Shown here piece after piece: positions 63,193 through 64,000 of a DNA stretch of 64,000 nt. The stretch's first letter is position 1; the number at the start of each line of letters is the position of its first letter. A program made the translations under genes and the position numbers. Under the pieces are notes generated by a model. It made no database searches. It was not told the origin of the DNA and saw only the letters and a program-made list of their open reading frames with translations. Source of the stretch: Palsa-1150 sp964531095 (lineage in GTDB: Bacteria; Myxococcota_A; Polyangia; Polyangiales; Polyangiaceae); NCBI GenBank assembly GCA_964531095.1, contig CAZHED010000006.1:1-64000 (forward strand). Direction: 5' to 3'.

Positions 63193-64000
63193 CTACCGCC
63201 ACGTGAACGAGACGCGGGGCGACCGGGCCACCACCTCGGCACCGATGACCGGGCGTGCTTCCCGCGCATCGTCGGCGCGCACCCCGCCTTCGACGTCGTC
63301 GACACCGTTCGCCCAGGGCAGGTGGATACGGAAATCGCTTCGACCGTCGAGATTTGCGACGACGACCGCGTTCCCCGCCTGGGCAAGGTCGAACCGCGTC
63401 GACGGTCTTCCATGGGTGTCGACCAGGTCGATGAAGCACGGCGTGGCACCGTCCAGCTTGCCGCACACGAGCCGAACCCGGTCGGCGTAGTCGTATTCGA
63501 CGCGCTCGCGCTCGGGTCCCATGGGCACCACGAGGTTCGGTCGAATCCAGAGGGGCAGCGCGAAGTAGTCGAGAACGTCGAAGAACCACCGGCCACCTCG
63601 CCGGACTTCGCCGGTCAAGAGGTTCACCCACTCGCCGTCGGGCAAGTAGTACTCCGCTCGACTGTCGTGAAAGACGGGCGCCACGAGCAGGGCGGCGCCC
63701 AGCATGTACTGCCGGTCGAGCGTGCGGCACGTCGGATCGTCGGGGAATTCGAGCATCATCGCGCGCATCGTCGGCACCGCCGTCCGGTGGGCTTCGACGG
63801 CGGCGTTCATCAGATAGGGCATCAGGCTGCACTTGAGCTGCGTGAAGAAACGCAGCACGTCGACCGCCTCGTCGTCGTACAGCCACGGAACGCGATACGA
63901 GGCGTTGCCGTGGAGGCGGCTGTGGGACGACAAGAGCCCGAACGCGAGCCATCGTTTATAGACGCCGGCGGGCGACGTGCTCTCGAAGCCCCCGATGTCG
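63193..64000 (-). CDS. GH31 alpha-xylosidase, N-terminal part beyond window
   Basis: The last 268 codons of a GH31 glycosidase; the 5' end lies off the right edge. The visible part opens DIGGFESTSPAGVYKRWLAF, the conserved GH31 segment following the catalytic nucleophile domain. It continues GLLSSHSRLHGNASYRVPWL and EAVDVLRFFTQLKCSLMPYL, close to YicI-type alpha-xylosidases that release xylose from xyloglucan-like side chains. The C-terminal beta domains follow. The catalytic nucleophile itself is not in view. No transporter or regulator gene for xylose is next to it here. Confidence 0.92.
   Translation of the reverse strand, partial: DIGGFESTSPAGVYKRWLAFGLLSSHSRLHGNASYRVPWLYDDEAVDVLRFFTQLKCSLMPYLMNAAVEAHRTAVPTMRAMMLEFPDDPTCRTLDRQYMLGAALLVAPVFHDSRAEYYLPDGEWVNLLTGEVRRGGRWFFDVLDYFALPLWIRPNLVVPMGPERERVEYDYADRVRLVCGKLDGATPCFIDLVDTHGRPSTRFDLAQAGNAVVVANLDGRSDFRIHLPWANGVDDVEGGVRADDAREARPVIGAEVVARSPRVSFTWR

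Overview
This is a very GC-rich bacterial window of 64 kb with dense, mostly high-confidence coding and one run of 100 N (17101-17200). Several features point to the Myxococcota, probably the Polyangiales/Sorangiineae side, with moderate confidence. They are large proline/alanine-rich surface lipoproteins, an IgGFc-binding-like lipoprotein, a Tat-exported DUF1552 protein, a lone type III export-gate gene, the tig-clpP-clpX-lon block, and frequent GTG/TTG starts with 4-nt overlaps. The N run suggests a draft scaffold or a metagenome-assembled genome.

Layout. 1-6.1 kb: 3'-truncated bamA, an MFS transporter, and a divergent pair for both subunits of archaeal-type DNA topoisomerase VI. 6.5-11 kb: a heavy-metal-type RND adaptor and pump. 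11-17 kb: two secreted lipoproteins, an ABM-domain enzyme, an iron-type alcohol dehydrogenase and a DUF1552 protein cut by the gap. 17.2-25 kb: a gap-truncated unknown gene, a 21-bp tandem repeat, biotin carboxylase, an FmdB-type zinc ribbon protein, SMC and a membrane repeat protein. 25-31.6 kb: lone sctV/flhA-like gene, PP2C phosphatase, GH3 glycosidase and D-Ala-D-Ala ligase. 31.6-37 kb: a BMP/nucleoside-type ABC transporter (one ATPase, two permeases, no binding protein in view), a DUF6600-like secreted protein and a DoxX-like protein. 37-40.7 kb (minus strand): a tightly overlapping pilin-like, TPR, nagZ, hutI operon. 40.7-50.5 kb: a flippase-like membrane protein, parA-parB, a small acidic protein, then tig, clpP, clpX and lon. 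50.6-50.8 kb: tRNA-Val and tRNA-Asp. 51-55.4 kb: an RsbRD-like sensor fragment, a degenerate HD-GYP protein, a quinone-oxidoreductase-like enzyme, an ArsR regulator with a clear palindromic operator, an AHSA1-like protein and a 42-bp tandem repeat. 55.4-64 kb: a collagen-like/diheme cytochrome c fusion, htpG, a small unknown protein, an ABC exporter, an OprO/P-like porin and the C-terminal part of a GH31 alpha-xylosidase.

How it fits together. Much of the window is housekeeping: chromosome maintenance (smc, parAB, topo VI), proteostasis (tig, clpPX, lon, htpG) and envelope work (bamA, ddl, nagZ, porin, RND pump). The less ordinary elements are the complete topoisomerase VI operon, the translationally coupled pilin-like/TPR/nagZ/hutI cassette, the collagen-cytochrome fusion, the HD-GYP-like protein that has lost its leading histidine, the lone type III export gate, and the ArsR control region. 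No CRISPR array, insertion sequence, prophage or clear mobile element was recognised.
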